Below, in pieces: positions 36,723 through 50,956 of a stretch of DNA of 64,000 nt. Source of the DNA: Helochares maculicollis (taxonomy: Eukaryota; Arthropoda; Insecta; Coleoptera; Hydrophilidae); NCBI GenBank assembly GCA_033557835.1, contig JAWQRO010000011.1, positions 1-64,000 of the forward strand, written 5' to 3'. A model generated the notes under the pieces. That model saw nothing but the letters and a program-made list of their open reading frames with translations, was not told the origin of the DNA and ran no database searches. A program made the translations under genes and the position numbers. The first letter of the stretch is position 1, and each line of letters starts with the position of its first letter.

Positions 36723-37435
36723 CCTGCAATAACACTGCCTTTTTTAAGGCATAGGACTATTCGTGAGCTTGCGTTGCACTTTTTTCTTATGAAAATAAAT
36801 GAAGCGAAGCATATCGATAATGCTCTTTTGTTTCACCCAATTTATGAAACAAGCATCATTATTTGATAAAAGTTTTCTACTGAATGTTAAATAGAGTACC
36901 AACTAATATCACAATAAGAGACCTTAACAAATCCAACAAATAAACATGCGTAACCAGATTCTGTCGATGAAATCCAGCAGTACTGAGTTGCCAACATAAT
37001 ATTAGCCTAATTAAAATTTAGATTAAACCGTAGCAAAGCGTAAGTGATGTTATATTAGAAGATTTTTGTAATATTTTTAACATAGCAAAAAACTATACAT
37101 CATAATCAGATAATACAACCAATTTATAACATATGTACATAATGCACGAAAGGGTTCGCTGCCATTAAAACCGCAACGACATATAAGGAAATGCATTAGG
37201 CTTTATTAGTAAGCACACGTACATTCGAGCTGAAAGCTGGTTGTGAATTAACACGTAAGCTCGCGATTAGTCATACAACAGTGAAGGTTTGATGAGTAAA
37301 TTCATGTAGATTGTCTGCGCTAAAAACTGGTTCGCCATAGTTAGCAGGTAATTTTGCATTCAGCTTCCAAGAAATAGCGTTCGTCTATTAAACTGTAAGA
37401 ACACATCGTCTTATATTTGACGGTTATTGTGAAAT
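36723..37435. other. Noncoding stretch
   Basis: I see no gene, clear repeat or regulatory motif here beyond general AT-rich sequence. Confidence 0.4.
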
Positions 37436-37439
37436 AGCA

Positions 37440-37800
37440 CAAAGAGGAGGAGGAAATGTATCATTCAAATCGAATTCCACTTAGCTATTTATCCATTAAA
37501 AGTTACGTTATTAATGGATGAAAACAAGCAATAAAACGTGTTGTCACGATGCGACAGAATAAACGAACGCCTGGAGCAAATAAAGGGGTCAAGACGAAAC
37601 GAAGAGAGAGGCGCGAGACGAAGATGGCGGAGGGGAACTTTGGACAACTGCAACAGTCTGATTCAAGGCGGCGACACGCTCAGAGAACTCAACGCAACGC
37701 TATTAAGGCGCAAGGGGGCCGAAGGGGGAGAGGGGGGAGCGAGAGAGAGCCATACTGCAGTCACTGACCTCTATTGGCTGAGCTACATTGCGTGATCATA
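37440..37800. promoter_or_regulatory. GC/purine-rich island with CCAAT and YY1/Pho-like motifs
   Basis: In AT-rich surroundings this stretch is markedly GC- and purine-rich. It contains GAAGATGGCGG near 37,620 (close to the YY1/Pleiohomeotic site), a CCAAT box on the minus strand (CTCAGCCAATAG, about 37,769-37,780) and GAGAGAG runs near 37,741. The CCAAT-before-pyrimidine layout would suit transcription on the minus strand, towards Kdm3. The open frames across it (37538-37795 and 37549-37767) are low-complexity and not convincing proteins. Promoter identity is inference. Confidence 0.4.
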
Positions 37801-40800
37801 ATTCAATGCGATCGAAACAGGAAAATTATCAAAGTCGTGAGAATATGATGTGAATCATGTGCTGGAGAAAGATTGTGTTATACAGTATGAACTAGTTTTT
37901 AATACTCTTATCCTAGTAGCGAAATTAATTAAGGTTTAGTGGCGCCGCGTACGGTCTAAGCTTAACGGTTCTTTGGCGCAGATAATTTTTGATATTTTCC
38001 TTGGTTAACGAGTACTATAAACGAGCTTAATTGGCTCATTTGCGAGCGTTGCTTTGGACTAATTCGAGGTGGAATAGTTGCGATTTAAAAAGATTCAGAA
38101 TGCTAATGCGAGTTTCGCAGGTTTTTTGTTGTGATGAGTTCACTGATAAAAAATGTACGTCCAGGCACATTGTTTATTGATACTTGAAGTCAATTGCCTC
38201 ATTAACTTTCACAATTGTTATCGTTTATCTTTTGGCTATTAATTTGTTTTTGTACGCTACTATCAGCTTATCGAATAAAAACGAAAAACGCTATGTAACT
38301 GCAACTCTTAATGGATAGGCTATAGCTTTTCTGGGTATCTACGTATGGGTGATTTGAGAGCGGTTATAAGTAAACTATGACGCATACGTACAAATTTTGA
38401 TCGATAAGCGAGCATTTCGCGATTTGCAAGGATTATTGTGGCAATTCCATTGTATTGATAAAGAAAGTATGGACGGTTGACCTCCATTTAACCTCTGAGC
38501 TACGTCACCATGTGAAGATTTTTTTTGTAATTTTTGTTCGCGAATTTTAATGTGCATAAATATGTATAATGAAGTTATTTTTTTAGCAAAGCAGACACGT
38601 GTTGATAAAATAGTTCAATTTACGCCGTTTACGAATTCCGAACTATTTTTAGAGTTTATCTACATAAAAACGGAGTAGTGTTAGTGTTTGGTTTTTATTA
38701 GCAGTATCTCTAGTTTGTAAATACGTATGTTAAACAACATTAAATACAAATATGACCAGTTAAGATAAAGCAGCTCGGGTAGGACTAGGTCTGCGGCTGC
38801 AGCGTAAGTAAATCTAGAATGTTGATGAATTTGTTGTGGAATTTAAATCGTTCGCGTATTGAAATAAACGATCCGATAAATAAGAAATGGCGCCAGGAAA
38901 ATACGTGAAAGTTTCGAGCTCGTAAAGTTTTTACACGTGGCAAGACCGGAAGGTATAACGAGACTAGAGCTGAACTAAATAAATAATGCTCCGTGTGGAA
39001 GCGGCACATGAAAGAGTAATGAGATTCAAAAAGCAATTGTGAAGCGAAGCAAAGAACAAAGGGGATTGAGGATGCCCAAGTCGGTCCTAGGATCACCATT
39101 CACATTCCTGACTGCCGCTTTGTGATGCGGGCGCCCTCGCAGGCAAGCGTATGGGTGAAAATCCAATAATGTTTGATTTACCTAAACTTCGTAACAGTGG
39201 AACGTTTCTAGAGCAATTACGCGGCGCCATTACCGTTACGTAAACTGCCTATTATACTAAATGAAATGCTAAGAGGAAGTGCACCTACCTACGAGTCCGA
39301 CAAAGCGTATATGCAATATGTATCGAGTAAACAGAGTTTCTTATGAGCAACTTCTTGGTTAGACCACGCAAAAGATGTCTGTAATGTCTTTAAAGAGGTT
39401 CGACTGTCTTCCGTTAACAAATGACTGCCGAAGCTGCACTCAAGCCGCTCAATTCGCATTTCCTGTTTGCATAGATATGAAAGTAGTAAGCATGAACATT
39501 GTTACGATTAATGCAAAAAAATGGCGATCTGGAGCGTTAATTCATCAAATAATAGCTATTATGCAGGAATGACGCCGCGTCGTTTGCAATTCCGCAGCGA
39601 CATATGGTCAACGGGATTTCCAGTGGCCTGCGAAATGATAGATCTAAAAATTGATGCGTATCAGAGTTGGCAGGGGCTAAAAAAGAGCATTCTGTAATCG
39701 CTTGATCGCTCAAACGCTTACATCGCACACTTTGATTTACACTGCTTGCTCATAATACACTGCACTGCATGCATTCGTTGTTGAAGGAGAAATCGCCGTC
39801 CTACATGAGAAGACGGTCTCATTTGGCCTGATTCACAAACTTGGAAGCACTTTCACACAATCAACACTAATTAAAAAGTCGAATGCTGATAGCGAGTCGA
39901 TTAAAAAAATCACTGGATTTGCAAATACAAACGACGCTTGGGCGGCAAACCTCAATTTTCATCGATATCCAAGTATTTCATGAGCAGGTACGCATTTACA
40001 CGTATCCATCATCACTACGGTAACGGTAGCACTGCACAAAGAAAACGCCTCGGACTACGATTATCCATTTTCTATTTACATGAAACACTTACCAAAATAA
40101 AAACTAAAAATAATCCGTCAGATTGCACTTGAAGAACGTAATAAAAACGCAAGATATAACTCGATGATCCACATAAAGAAGCGGACACCTTTTATCTGAA
40201 CGATATGTCCTTGAAATGCGATATCAAAGTGCGCTACGTCCTCACTGCACAAACTAGCACAAAAGACTGAGGGCTGAAGCGAGTCGAGCTTGGAACCGGT
40301 CCGTCGAATCGAGCCGAGTTGCTGCTTGGCGGTCGCTGAAAAGCAGCAACAAGTGATATTCATGGGGCTCTGGATCGAGCGGTGCTCCGTCGGAGTCAGC
40401 GTTTGACGCCACGCTACTCGGCGCATAAGTTGAGAACCTGTTCCGCCACTTTTTAAACTAGGAGAGGCCATTTCGCAAAAATGACATTGCGGTTTTGCTG
40501 TGAAATGCTTAGGCGAGCGTAACATTTTTCAACTTCGCCAATTCTCTGACTCATCCTTCTATAATTATATAAACTAAAAACAAAGGAAAGAGAGTGCAAT
40601 ACGAGCTTACAGAAGCTGCGCTCGCTGCTGTGGGAATCCAATTTAATTAGAATTGAGTAATATATTTTCCTATTGTGAATTGTTTATGGTAGCTCGGGAG
40701 TTTCGCCAATAGTCGCTTGTGTTTACGCGTTTCTTCCGCACGTGTTCCTATTTAAGTATTCGCTTATTTGATACAAAATGTTCGTTCGTTGCAGACGTGT

Positions 40801-41839
40801 TATTCAAAGCAATTTATTGTGGCGCGTTTGTTATTCACATGTTTCGGTTTACTGACGTTGAACATTTTCCGACTTCTTTAGCTTCCCTGTTTTGGCAAGC
40901 AAGCCACCAGTTTTTATGTAAAATAATGTAATAAGAAATAATAACATTTTCAGCTTTGGAAGTACGTTGTCGTGATTTTCCAACAGAAGGAATTCTCAAT
41001 TATTGCGGAGGGTTTGCCTCCTTCATAACATGGTGTCCTACATTGTGCATAATTAAATTGCGAATGCTGGCGCAACGCAAGCAAGATACCCCTTGATCAT
41101 TGTAGGTATCCTCCATACAAATAGACAAATTATACATTCAACATTAATAAATGAGATTACATGGCCTAAATATGACATTCTGAAGTTCGCTAGCCAATTT
41201 TAGACGCTTTTTACATGCTCTTGTAACTACACGGAGTTCATTAAAGAGAGATATTGCGATCTCTACGTTTTGAGGGGCCCAAAATTAATTTAGACCATGT
41301 TTGGCATGCTGTATCTTTGAGTGTGTGTAAATTCTATAGCACGCAAACCGTTTGAGCTGAAGTAATTCAATTTGGCATGGCACATAGGACCGCCAGCAGT
41401 AGGTGTTTACCTGAACAGTAGTATACTAGTTGTTAAAATAAACCTATCAAGTAGTAATTTTGGACACACGTCAAATGCAATTCAAACTTAGCAGATACGA
41501 AAGTTCGATATGATCAGAGCATCGGAAGTGATATTTTTCTTTAATTTTGTTGGAAAATTTAGCCTTGAGATAAAAAAACCATACTAAAATGTCACATATA
41601 TGCGAAAAAACGAAAATTGGCAATGACAAGTAGTTTCGCTTAAATCGGAAAACTGAAAGAGGAACTTTACATGACTATTTAGCTATGACTAGCATTTTGA
41701 CATATGTTTAATGCTAATAACATTTTATGTACTCATATTATTTTGCACTGCCGGAAACTTTTTGTAACATTAAAGTTCGTTTATTTCTCTTTTATTATTT
41801 CGTTGCAAGTCGTCTTTCTCATTGGCGTCATCGTTGATC
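37801..41839. other. Noncoding stretch including a second GC-richer patch (40.24-40.48 kb)
   Basis: No recognisable exon is present. At 40,240-40,480 GC and CpG rise locally and a 135-codon minus-strand frame (40118-40525) runs through it. Its sequence matches no family I know, and composition explains its length. It could be a 5' UTR exon or promoter of Kdm3 or of an unseen gene. Confidence 0.35.
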
Positions 41840-42235
41840 TTTAAAGCTTTTCCGGTACAGCAAACTCTTCCAACTCTTGTAAAATTCTTTTCCATTTAAC
41901 CAAATCAAACACCTTCCAAAAGTCTACAAAGATGATAACTGCTTTAATACTTTACTCATAACATGTCCATATTGTTTTAATTACGAAAAGTTCGTTTGTT
42001 GTCCCTCTAAACTTTCAAAAGTCTCCTGAATATCTTCTCATCTGTGGTTCGAGTATTGCTTCAAGCTTCACTTTAATTACAGTTTCCAATACATCTAGCA
42101 AGGATTTTATTCTATAATGGCTCGGTTCGGTTTCATTCTAACTTTTTATAATTCGAATTATTGAGGTTCTCTCGCATCCTTCTGGAATTTGCTCTTTTCC
42201 CCAAACATCCATTATAATCTGGTAACCTTTATTCT
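41840..42235 (-). pseudogene. Decayed LINE reverse-transcriptase fragment
   Basis: The minus strand around 41,850-41,940 reads VIIFVDFWKVFDLVKWKRIL and continues QELEEFAVP, the first catalytic-Asp block of non-LTR reverse transcriptases ('xFVDFxKAFDxVxRxxLWxxLxxFGIP'). Upstream in the gene sense (42,000-42,235), 'NRAIIE', 'LLDVLETVIKVKLEAILEP' and 'IWGKEQIPEGC' recall the preceding 'NYRGISLLxxxxKxxxxILxxRL' and 'WxxxxIPxxW' blocks. The FADD box and the rest are missing. Confidence 0.62.
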
Positions 42236-45200
42236 TTATTTATTCTCGTTGTTTCGCTGTTATTCTATTTTGCCATGATTATCACATTTAATAACTTAAT
42301 GAAACCCGATATAAAAGTAACATTAAAATATATTTTAATTAAATTATATTTTCACCATTTACAATACTTACATTCTACTATCAACACCACTGTAAGTTAT
42401 TGCAGAATCCTCGTTTCTTCCTTACTATTAATTAAATTTAATCGACAATGATACTACAGTAATACGTTAAGCTCGTCATTTTTACATCTTACGCTAATAT
42501 TACTGTGAAATGCAACAGATACAACGCCAGTAAATCGGATCATAACTATATAAAGGATAATGGATCTGAAATCTAGAAGATGTAAGTAAGGGAGATTACA
42601 AAGTTTTCCAGACAACTGCTGACGCCCGCAAATCGCAGTAAGACGAGTCTTAATCGTAACCGTGCAATTGCAATAAAAGGCAAAATAAATCCAAATGAGC
42701 AGGTTAAGTCCCACTTCTGGTTTTCCAATTTATACCACTTCTTATCAAGGTTAATTTTTTGAATTTATAGCATACATGTTATATTATAATATTAAAAAAA
42801 ATCAAAACGGTGCAGATTACTATCTAGTAATTTACGCCTGTGAAAAATAGTCGCATTTCAACAGTGCTAAATATTCCTGCATGCATAAACATATCACAAA
42901 CATAAAACAGTTGGTACATGCAAGATCGGCCATTTTAGCTAGCCACAAAATTTACAACTTAAAGATTGTACAATAACGTATTAAAATCTTAGCTAACAAG
43001 ACACCTTCTTCAGAAAATAATCTATTTTAATTGGCAAACCTGCCAGACCGTACATAAACAAAATATCGAAGACTTCACTTTACCCTAACACAATAAAAGT
43101 GCTTAAGTCACACTTATAGTCTATACACCTTTTTATCCCATACAAGTTGATGTTACACAGTCAAATGAAGGTCAAATTATCATACAACTCGCAGGTTACG
43201 ACGAATCACCTCTAAGCTGCAAGTAATCGTGTGCACAAAGCTTGATGATTACACTCAAAAGAAACATTCTGGACACACAATATTTACAAACACACGCCCT
43301 GTGGTTAATAATAATACACCAAATTAATATTCAGGTGTCTATTTGTTGTACATGCAAGGCATTTTCTGTTTGGATTAATGCATCTCACGCAAACTCAACT
43401 CCAAGGCTATGACTTTCTAACAACATTAAAGCTACAAAAAAATTCGATTAACAGTTGGGTGACTTATTTTCGTAACGCGGTGCAAGCAACAGTTCCGAGT
43501 CCTAGCCGACTTAACATTTTGCTAATGCAAGAATTTCATCAGGTTATAAGTTAATTTTAATTTAGAAAATGCTATCCGTAATTGCGAAACGGAATTTGTT
43601 ATGGTGTTCGTATCGAAAGTACAACAGAAGATAAATGAAACATGACTAAAGCGAAATGCAATGCAAAAAATATCGTCGTGATGGTGTGATTAATTCCTAA
43701 TGGTTATTTTTTAACTGTAAATGTGTAATTTGCACTTGTAACCTTTTAATCGCCAAACTCGCTGCAAATATAATTTGTAGCGGGAGATAAGATTGAGAAT
43801 TTAAATTTCATTTAACATTTTTTATATTAAAATAAATTGCTGATAAGAGGAGCAAATGTTTGCACTTATCCATATTTTTCTGAGCATTAGGCAAACAACT
43901 TGAGCAACCGATAAAGAATTGAAGTACAGAATTTTGTAGAAATTCTCAAAAATATTGTGTATGTAATATGTCTACTACAAATTTGTATTAAATTTGGGCA
44001 ATGAACATAATTCTAGTTCTAGTTCCAAAGCCCCATTCTGCCACATTGTAATTACGTGATTCAACCAAACAAAATTATATGGTTTTCCCTTTTTTCTAAA
44101 AAACCAGTAAATCAGACTCTACCTGCTTTAAGAAAAGGTCTTCTCTACCTGGATGACAATCTAGCCCTCGACCGAAAGGTCCCTACGTTTACCTGGGTGC
44201 CTATTATAACACCTTAACTTTGTTGTGGTCGGTTGGTAATTTCACATGGTTTGAAAAATTGCTTTCACTTAAAACCGCCTATTCTATTTTAATAATGCGT
44301 TAATTTTTCTACGGCAAGCTTCATTAATAGCGGTCAATTTTACGAATTTTACGCCATCGCCCAACAAACCTTTGTGGCTTTCATTGACCATCTGATTATG
44401 GATATTATTGGAGATCCATCAATGTCTGTATAATACGGAGACTCTTTGATAGTTAGCAATAAAAGGCATATGCATGCAGTCACTGTGTTTCTTGTCAATG
44501 TTACACATGTAAATACAGAAGCAATATCTACAGTAAAACTTGCGTTTTATTACCCGGAATGAAATTGCCGAACGATAAAAATATTACAGCTATGTATATT
44601 TTGGTTTGATTCATCGATATTTTGGCAACGCTCGCGTATGTGTTTTCCCAGTAAAATTGTTAGGAAAACATTGAGAACATGCGTGCTATTTCGACCAGAG
44701 TGCGGCAGTAAAGTTGAAATTAAACGAGTAGTTAGAAAAAAATACGCGCGGTTTGAAATAGATTGCACGAAAGTATTTTCACTGGACCATTTCCAAATGT
44801 CTTGTTCTGGGAAGTCGTTCGTTATTCAACGTAGCAAGTGAGAAAGAGAGAGAAAGAAGAGGTGCTACGGGGAACTTGGGAAAATGTAGCACACAGAAAA
44901 CGAACAGCATGCCAATCTTCCTCCCTATAAGTAGAACCTGTACTTATACTTACTCTTGCAACAGCAACTTCGCCAGATGCCGCCGTCTCTCATATTATTG
45001 TTCCACAAATGCTTGTTCTGTAGCCCATCTGGACATTGACCTTTGTTGTGTTTTTTTTTGTTTTAGTTATGGCGTAATCACCGGCAAGGGATTTAAAAAT
45101 TTTTTTTGAAAAAGAAATGAAAAAAAATAGGGCTTTCACTGATTCCTACTTTCGACGCATTGCATTGCAGAAAGGATAAGCAAGTCCAAACATCAACATT

Positions 45201-47099
45201 TATTTCCTAGTCTACGCAAACAAAAACGCTTATTATTTCAGCGTAGTTTTGGCAAGTTTATTTTTTCAACTGAAAATCATAAAAAATTCAAATCCAATGT
45301 TTACCTATTTCGAAGTTATTATGTAGCTGCGCGCATGCAAACTTCGAGGTCACAATCATTATATTGATTGCTGCAGATGCAATAGGCTCTCTGCTGCATA
45401 CGCCATTTTACAAGCAGATGTTTCTCCATGTTAACACAAGGTTATTGACTAGATTGTGCTGAGCAAGTTAACATACTTTCATAAAAACCGATCACTATCT
45501 CTCTTGATTCGCTAATTACAAGAAAAATGTTAATATCTCTCAAATGTTCTGTAATGTAACAATCTACTTTTTACATTGCTTTTACTATATGAAGTCCGCA
45601 AAGGAAATGTAATGCGACTATATAAAAATTTGACCTCGAAATTTTGTCGGCTCTTTACACTTTGATCGGCCTGAATCAATTTTGACTATTTTGGGCATGC
45701 GTGCTACATGTAGCACTCAGACTGTTGGAGCAGAAAAGATTAACTTTGCCATGCAGCTATTGTAACAAAATCGTAGGTGCGTATCAACTTTCAGGACATA
45801 TAGTATGGCCTCACATACCAGACGTGCTACCTTTTAATTTTCGTAAATTTCATATTAAACTTCGAATAAAAGTATTAAAAAACGTGCCTATTGTGCTAAA
45901 AATTACAAAATTTTCTACAACGAGATATTTAAAGTGAAAATCGGAAGTGGAGCGATACTTCCACATCTAATACCAAATCCAAAGATTTAAGAGATTTGTT
46001 CATAATATGTCCTGTTGGTTGCAATAAACTCGATTTCTATAATAAATTCAAATTTTCGATAAAACGCATACAAAATAATTTAGCTTGAAACCTTGAAGTC
46101 AATCCTGCCACCGTAATGACTCTAATATGAGTCCGTGAATATAGGTAAAGTCCTAGAAAACTCTCAACATTCTAAGATGTTGCGTTTTGACTCCGAGAGT
46201 TTAAATTTGTGACCACAAAGCCTTGATAACTAATCTTGAAACAGGGACATATTGATTTTAGCGGTAGGTTTAAATATATTTTCCTGTGCCCTTGTTAAGT
46301 TAATCGTTTCAATTTAAAATCTTCATCTTTGCATTTCCTTCAGTAATATTTTATAAAGCACACTATACATATATGTTAATGGGACTGTGGAGTAGACTAT
46401 CCAGATTTTTTATTTATAGATTAACTAAATTCATTTGTTTTGTGTGCGTTCCATAAGCATTTTTATCGTAATGGCAACCTAATTTTATCGTGTAAGGATG
46501 TGGTTCCTTTTTTGTGATTCATTATCTAATAGGAAATGTAAATCCATTTGAAAGTTCCCGTTTCCTTTCTTGGTCACTAAACAACAGTGATGAAATTCTG
46601 CAAAACATGATTGACAAAAATTCCGTCCTCATAAAAGATATACAACAAATATTTGGAACAGTTGTAACGTCTATAAACCATAAAACTAAATTAAACAACC
46701 GACATGCGAGTTGACTTGGTTTATCTGACTACAATCAAATAAATCGCTTTACTGCGTATAGTATGGAACTCTGGTAGTTAAGAATCCGAAGGCGTTCTGC
46801 ATTGCTGCATTATACAGGAAAGGAGGGTCTTTTGTATGCAAATCGAATCCATAACGACGCTTATCTGAGTTTCCCCATGCCAAATTCGAGAGCTTGTTAC
46901 TACTTTACACATAAATACGCTTGGCACATCAGTCACTCCAAATTTTAATGAGAACTAGGGTTAAGCGTAAACGTTATTCAGAGGGGAGTTTATTTTTGGG
47001 CAACAATGTTAACGCAAAAACTTTCTCAGATGCTCAATTTGCGAAATACAAACAAGTTCAACACTAAAACAAAACACCACTCTGACAATAGTGGAGAAT
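42236..47099. other. Noncoding stretch
   Basis: I see no convincing exon. A purine-rich run with GAGAG repeats lies at about 44,841-44,865 (GAGA-factor-like) next to a 67-codon frame (44638-44841 plus) with no recognisable domain. Short T-runs occur near 45,050. Confidence 0.4.
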
Positions 47100-47490
47100 T
47101 TGTGAAATTAAATTATTTTTAGCGCTTTTCTCCGCGAAAGTTTAATCAATTTCTCTTAAAAAATCAGTACTTTCGCGGTGTAACTTTTGAATTAAATTTA
47201 TACCGCACCAGTCGATAATTTTTCGCGAGTTTCACGTAGATTGGGGAAAAGTTACAAAAATATAAAGCGAGAAACTTTTCGCAACCTAGAAAAGTTTGTG
47301 GAAGCACGAAAGTTCCGGAGTGGCATATAAGTAATAGAAGTTTCAGTTTACAAACAGAAACAAACAAGCTCTTCAATAAAAGAGTTTCCACGAACTTTTA
47401 TTTCGGAAAAAACCTTAAAGCGAGTGTTTAATTTTGCTCTGACGGAAAGTTTTCTAGTTTCCATAAACGCTTTAATTTGGGAAACTTTAT
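47100..47490. promoter_or_regulatory. Cluster of GAAA/TTTC dyads with a 10-bp inverted repeat
   Basis: The motif GAAA(G/C)TTT and its complement occur about ten times in under 400 bp. CCGCGAAAGT (47132-47141) and ACTTTCGCGG (47169-47178) form a perfect 10-bp inverted repeat with a 27-nt loop. Two dyads, GAAAGTTC (47308-47315) and GAAGTTTC (47337-47344), match the GAAnnTTC core of heat-shock elements. A function is not shown. Confidence 0.4.
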
Positions 47491-50400
47491 TTTTGAATAC
47501 TGTTACGATAATGGCGAATAATATAAATGCAAATCTTGGAATGTGTTATGTGGTGCAATTAGGTATGGATATTTTCTACCGCAATTAAGTTCATTTACAT
47601 ACTAAAGCAATTCTAAAAATGAACTGTTGTTTTTTTATTCTATTTTCCAGCAAGTTCTTGCCGTTGCTTTCATACAATCGTTAAAAATGTAACACGACCA
47701 GTTTTTGTGTCATAGTGGGTGGTACAAAAGTTAACAGCAGCTGTGACCATAAATATCATTCACTTGGTTTATACATTGTACAGATGTTTGCATCAAAACG
47801 TGCTATCTAGTGATATGTAGGTCCCAATACAAACAGATAACGATAATAATCAAATAGAAGGGAATTCAGCTAGGATATGCTACATGTAATATCTACAGAA
47901 CATTCAACTGCTCAAGGTGACCTTGTCGTTTAACACTTAATATTAAATGAAATTTAAGATGTCCTGTTGTTGGAAATAATTCATGTTTTTTATGTAAAAT
48001 ATTGCATTTGTGCCAAATTTATGGTTTATTCAATTGATAATGCATGTGTAAGTATTTACATAAAAACGCGATAAAGAATAGTGTGCCTAACCTATGTTTA
48101 CTCGGTTACCTAAAAGCTTATAATTTGCATAAGTACTCATATCGATTGTTGTCCAAATAGAACAATTATGCCATGTATATATATAGACATGATTTTTTAT
48201 GAATTCGTTGATATTTACATTTCTTGTTAGTCATACTGTGTTTTGAATTTATAGTTCTCAATTCAAAGTTTCGTGACCTTACCAACTTGAGAATGGATTC
48301 GTAGAATGACTGTACTGGGTTTACTAAAACGAAAAGTTTGATTGTTTCCAACACGCGAAGAGGGCATTTTCCGACATTTTACCAAACGATTCCGTAAAAT
48401 CAATAACAGTGTAGGATCAAGTACACCATGCTATATTTTATTCATTTACGCCTGTGATTATAGTTATGTTTTTCACGGAAAAGATCCATCGTTGAATGAA
48501 TTCAGTTATAAATCCAACGCTCGCATCGATTACAGCCCAATGCCATAGATGTCTGACAAAAATGAACTAAGTAAGAGGAATAAGAATAGCCCAATATCCA
48601 ATATTCAATTTATCATTTTGGCGTTCACATAAAATGTTTATGAAGATTATTGCGCTTAATTATCAAAAGTTCGAGAATAATGTATAAACATATTCGAATG
48701 AACCTTCGCAACAAATTTTTATTACCATGAAACTACTGCGGAATTGAAATATTATAATTGCATGTTTATAAATGCTTATTACTTACTGTACGGATAAGTG
48801 CTACTACAGCTACTAACCTGCAACAAAAGAAAACACAATTAATTATGTTTCGCAGAAGTAATTACCTCGCTAATTAACCACATAATATTCAAATAAGAGC
48901 GTTGTAAGTAGAATTTAATTAATCTATTGATACGCAAAAAACTAAATTAACTATTGTAATGGATAGAATATGTGAGAGTAATTTCATTCATAGAGTATAA
49001 AATATCACACCAAGAAATATAACAGTTAATAGAAATTCAATTAGTGGCAAATTGGAAATCATATGCTCGATACTTTATTTACAGTTTTACTTTCACCGGT
49101 TGCACAGTTTTCATTCTGCTGCCAGATTATAATGAAAACAAATAAATAGGCAGACCAGAAAAATGCCACTATCGGAGAACGGAGCAGTTGCCAACGCTCA
49201 TCGGAAGTTTTAAATTAGCCATATCAATGTCTGACAAAGAGAAGTATTTGTATTAAGTACCTGTTTTAAAAATAAAACGAGTTGAACGAACATATCGCAT
49301 TTTCTCTAATAAAATAAAATAAAAAAGTGTCTGAGCGAACATTGAGATTTGATGAATCATCAATAAACAACAAAGACGTTTTTTCGAGACTAACTCGGAC
49401 CTGTTTCCATTGTGTTCTCTTTGTATTCACATGTATTTAAAGAATATATGGTGGGTTCAGGAAGGCCCATTATCTATGTATTCAGTAGGCGTTTGTCTGG
49501 AACCAATGAAGCAGAATAAATTCAATGGCACGTATTTATGTTCCTTTGGAATTTGAAATTATGGAAATGAAATGACAAGTTTTTTAAATTCATTACGTGA
49601 ATTGCCTTTATTGTATTCGTGCAGTACAAATTTTACTTTATAAAAAAATCAATTCAATTACATTTGTGCTCGCTCAGTTAATAATACACCCCATCCCCGG
49701 TTACTGATATTCATCATCTGATAATTAGAAAAATTTTATATAATTCCAGATCAAAGTACGTAACATTACTATAGTAGGTAAAGCGGAATTAATGAATTTA
49801 AATTATTATTCATATAAAATATATGTATATAAAATGTGGTAATATTGTAACGCCGAGCCGTAAATGATTGTAATTTATGTGTAAAGTAAAAATGCATGTA
49901 TAAACAGCCAATTACAGGATGACAAAGACACAAAGGCACGGTCATCCCTACCTCGGCGTTATGCGTGGTCCTCCGTTTGCACGTGACTAGTATGTAAATG
50001 GAATATCTATCCGGTGAACATTCACACAATGGATTAAACATTGAATTGCTAATATGTGCTCGGGAACTTTATCTTTAGCCCAGCCCGCATTGCCGTTTAT
50101 ATGGCGTTATTTCTATTCACCGACTGTGCATGTTAATGAAGAAGTCGTGGTTTTTGAACCCACATCCACAAACAAGACTTTTATTGTTGTAATAGAAAAT
50201 AACAATATATGATTTTGTTAGTTTAAAAGAAGTAACATGCATTATTTGAATGAGACTTCAATTTTTATCGGCGCAGCATACAGGCGATATTTAAATAAAG
50301 CAAATTGAGTAAAGGTGGGATCCCTTGTAGGATTGGTCCCGTAATAAAATACCCCGCTAGGTAGTGTCTATCTTTTATGCATGTATATGAACACGAGTTT

Positions 50401-50956
50401 GAATTTCACGCTTTCATATTTCGATTTATACGACTAACTTTTAAACGCATGCTACATAACTCCTTTGATAATTTTACAAGAGGATGTTATATTCGCCGGA
50501 GTTGGTGCTGAGCACATTTATACATATTTATATATATATTCGCATTTGAATGTTTAATGCGTTTTTGTTAAAAGTTGAGTCGTTACACTTTAAATATGCA
50601 TTTAATGCACACATTCTCACGAATTGCTTCAATTTACGTATTTGCACAATTCCTCTCTTAATTCATTTGTTAGTGTATAACGAATATTTAGCTAGTAAAG
50701 CTAAATCTGGATATCGTTCACCGAATTATCCTGTTCTAGATATTCATAATTATCTTTGGTGTAGTGTCGAGTAGAGACAGCCGCTCTAAATATTCTATTC
50801 TACCTCATTCAATACATCTCTTCATTCTCTGAAATCAATCGTTTACTCTTGGAGTGACTGCAACGATGTATCGTTGTTGTGAAGTTTTCTTTTGCTTCAT
50901 TAAATATTTATGTCACATTGCCGCAGACTTGTTATTTATTATTAATACAATACAAA
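47491..50956. other. Noncoding stretch with one MITE-like inverted repeat
   Basis: I see no exon here. TAACGCCGAG (49848-49857) and CTCGGCGTTA (49952-49961) are a perfect 10-bp inverted repeat about 114 bp across. A smaller nested one (GGATGAC and GTCATCC) lies inside, which could be a small nonautonomous transposon. Confidence 0.35.

Noticed and set aside
40118..40525. 135-codon minus-strand frame as a protein gene or Kdm3 first exon
   Set aside because: There is no recognisable domain and no match to the KDM3 N-terminus. Local GC richness explains the absence of stops.
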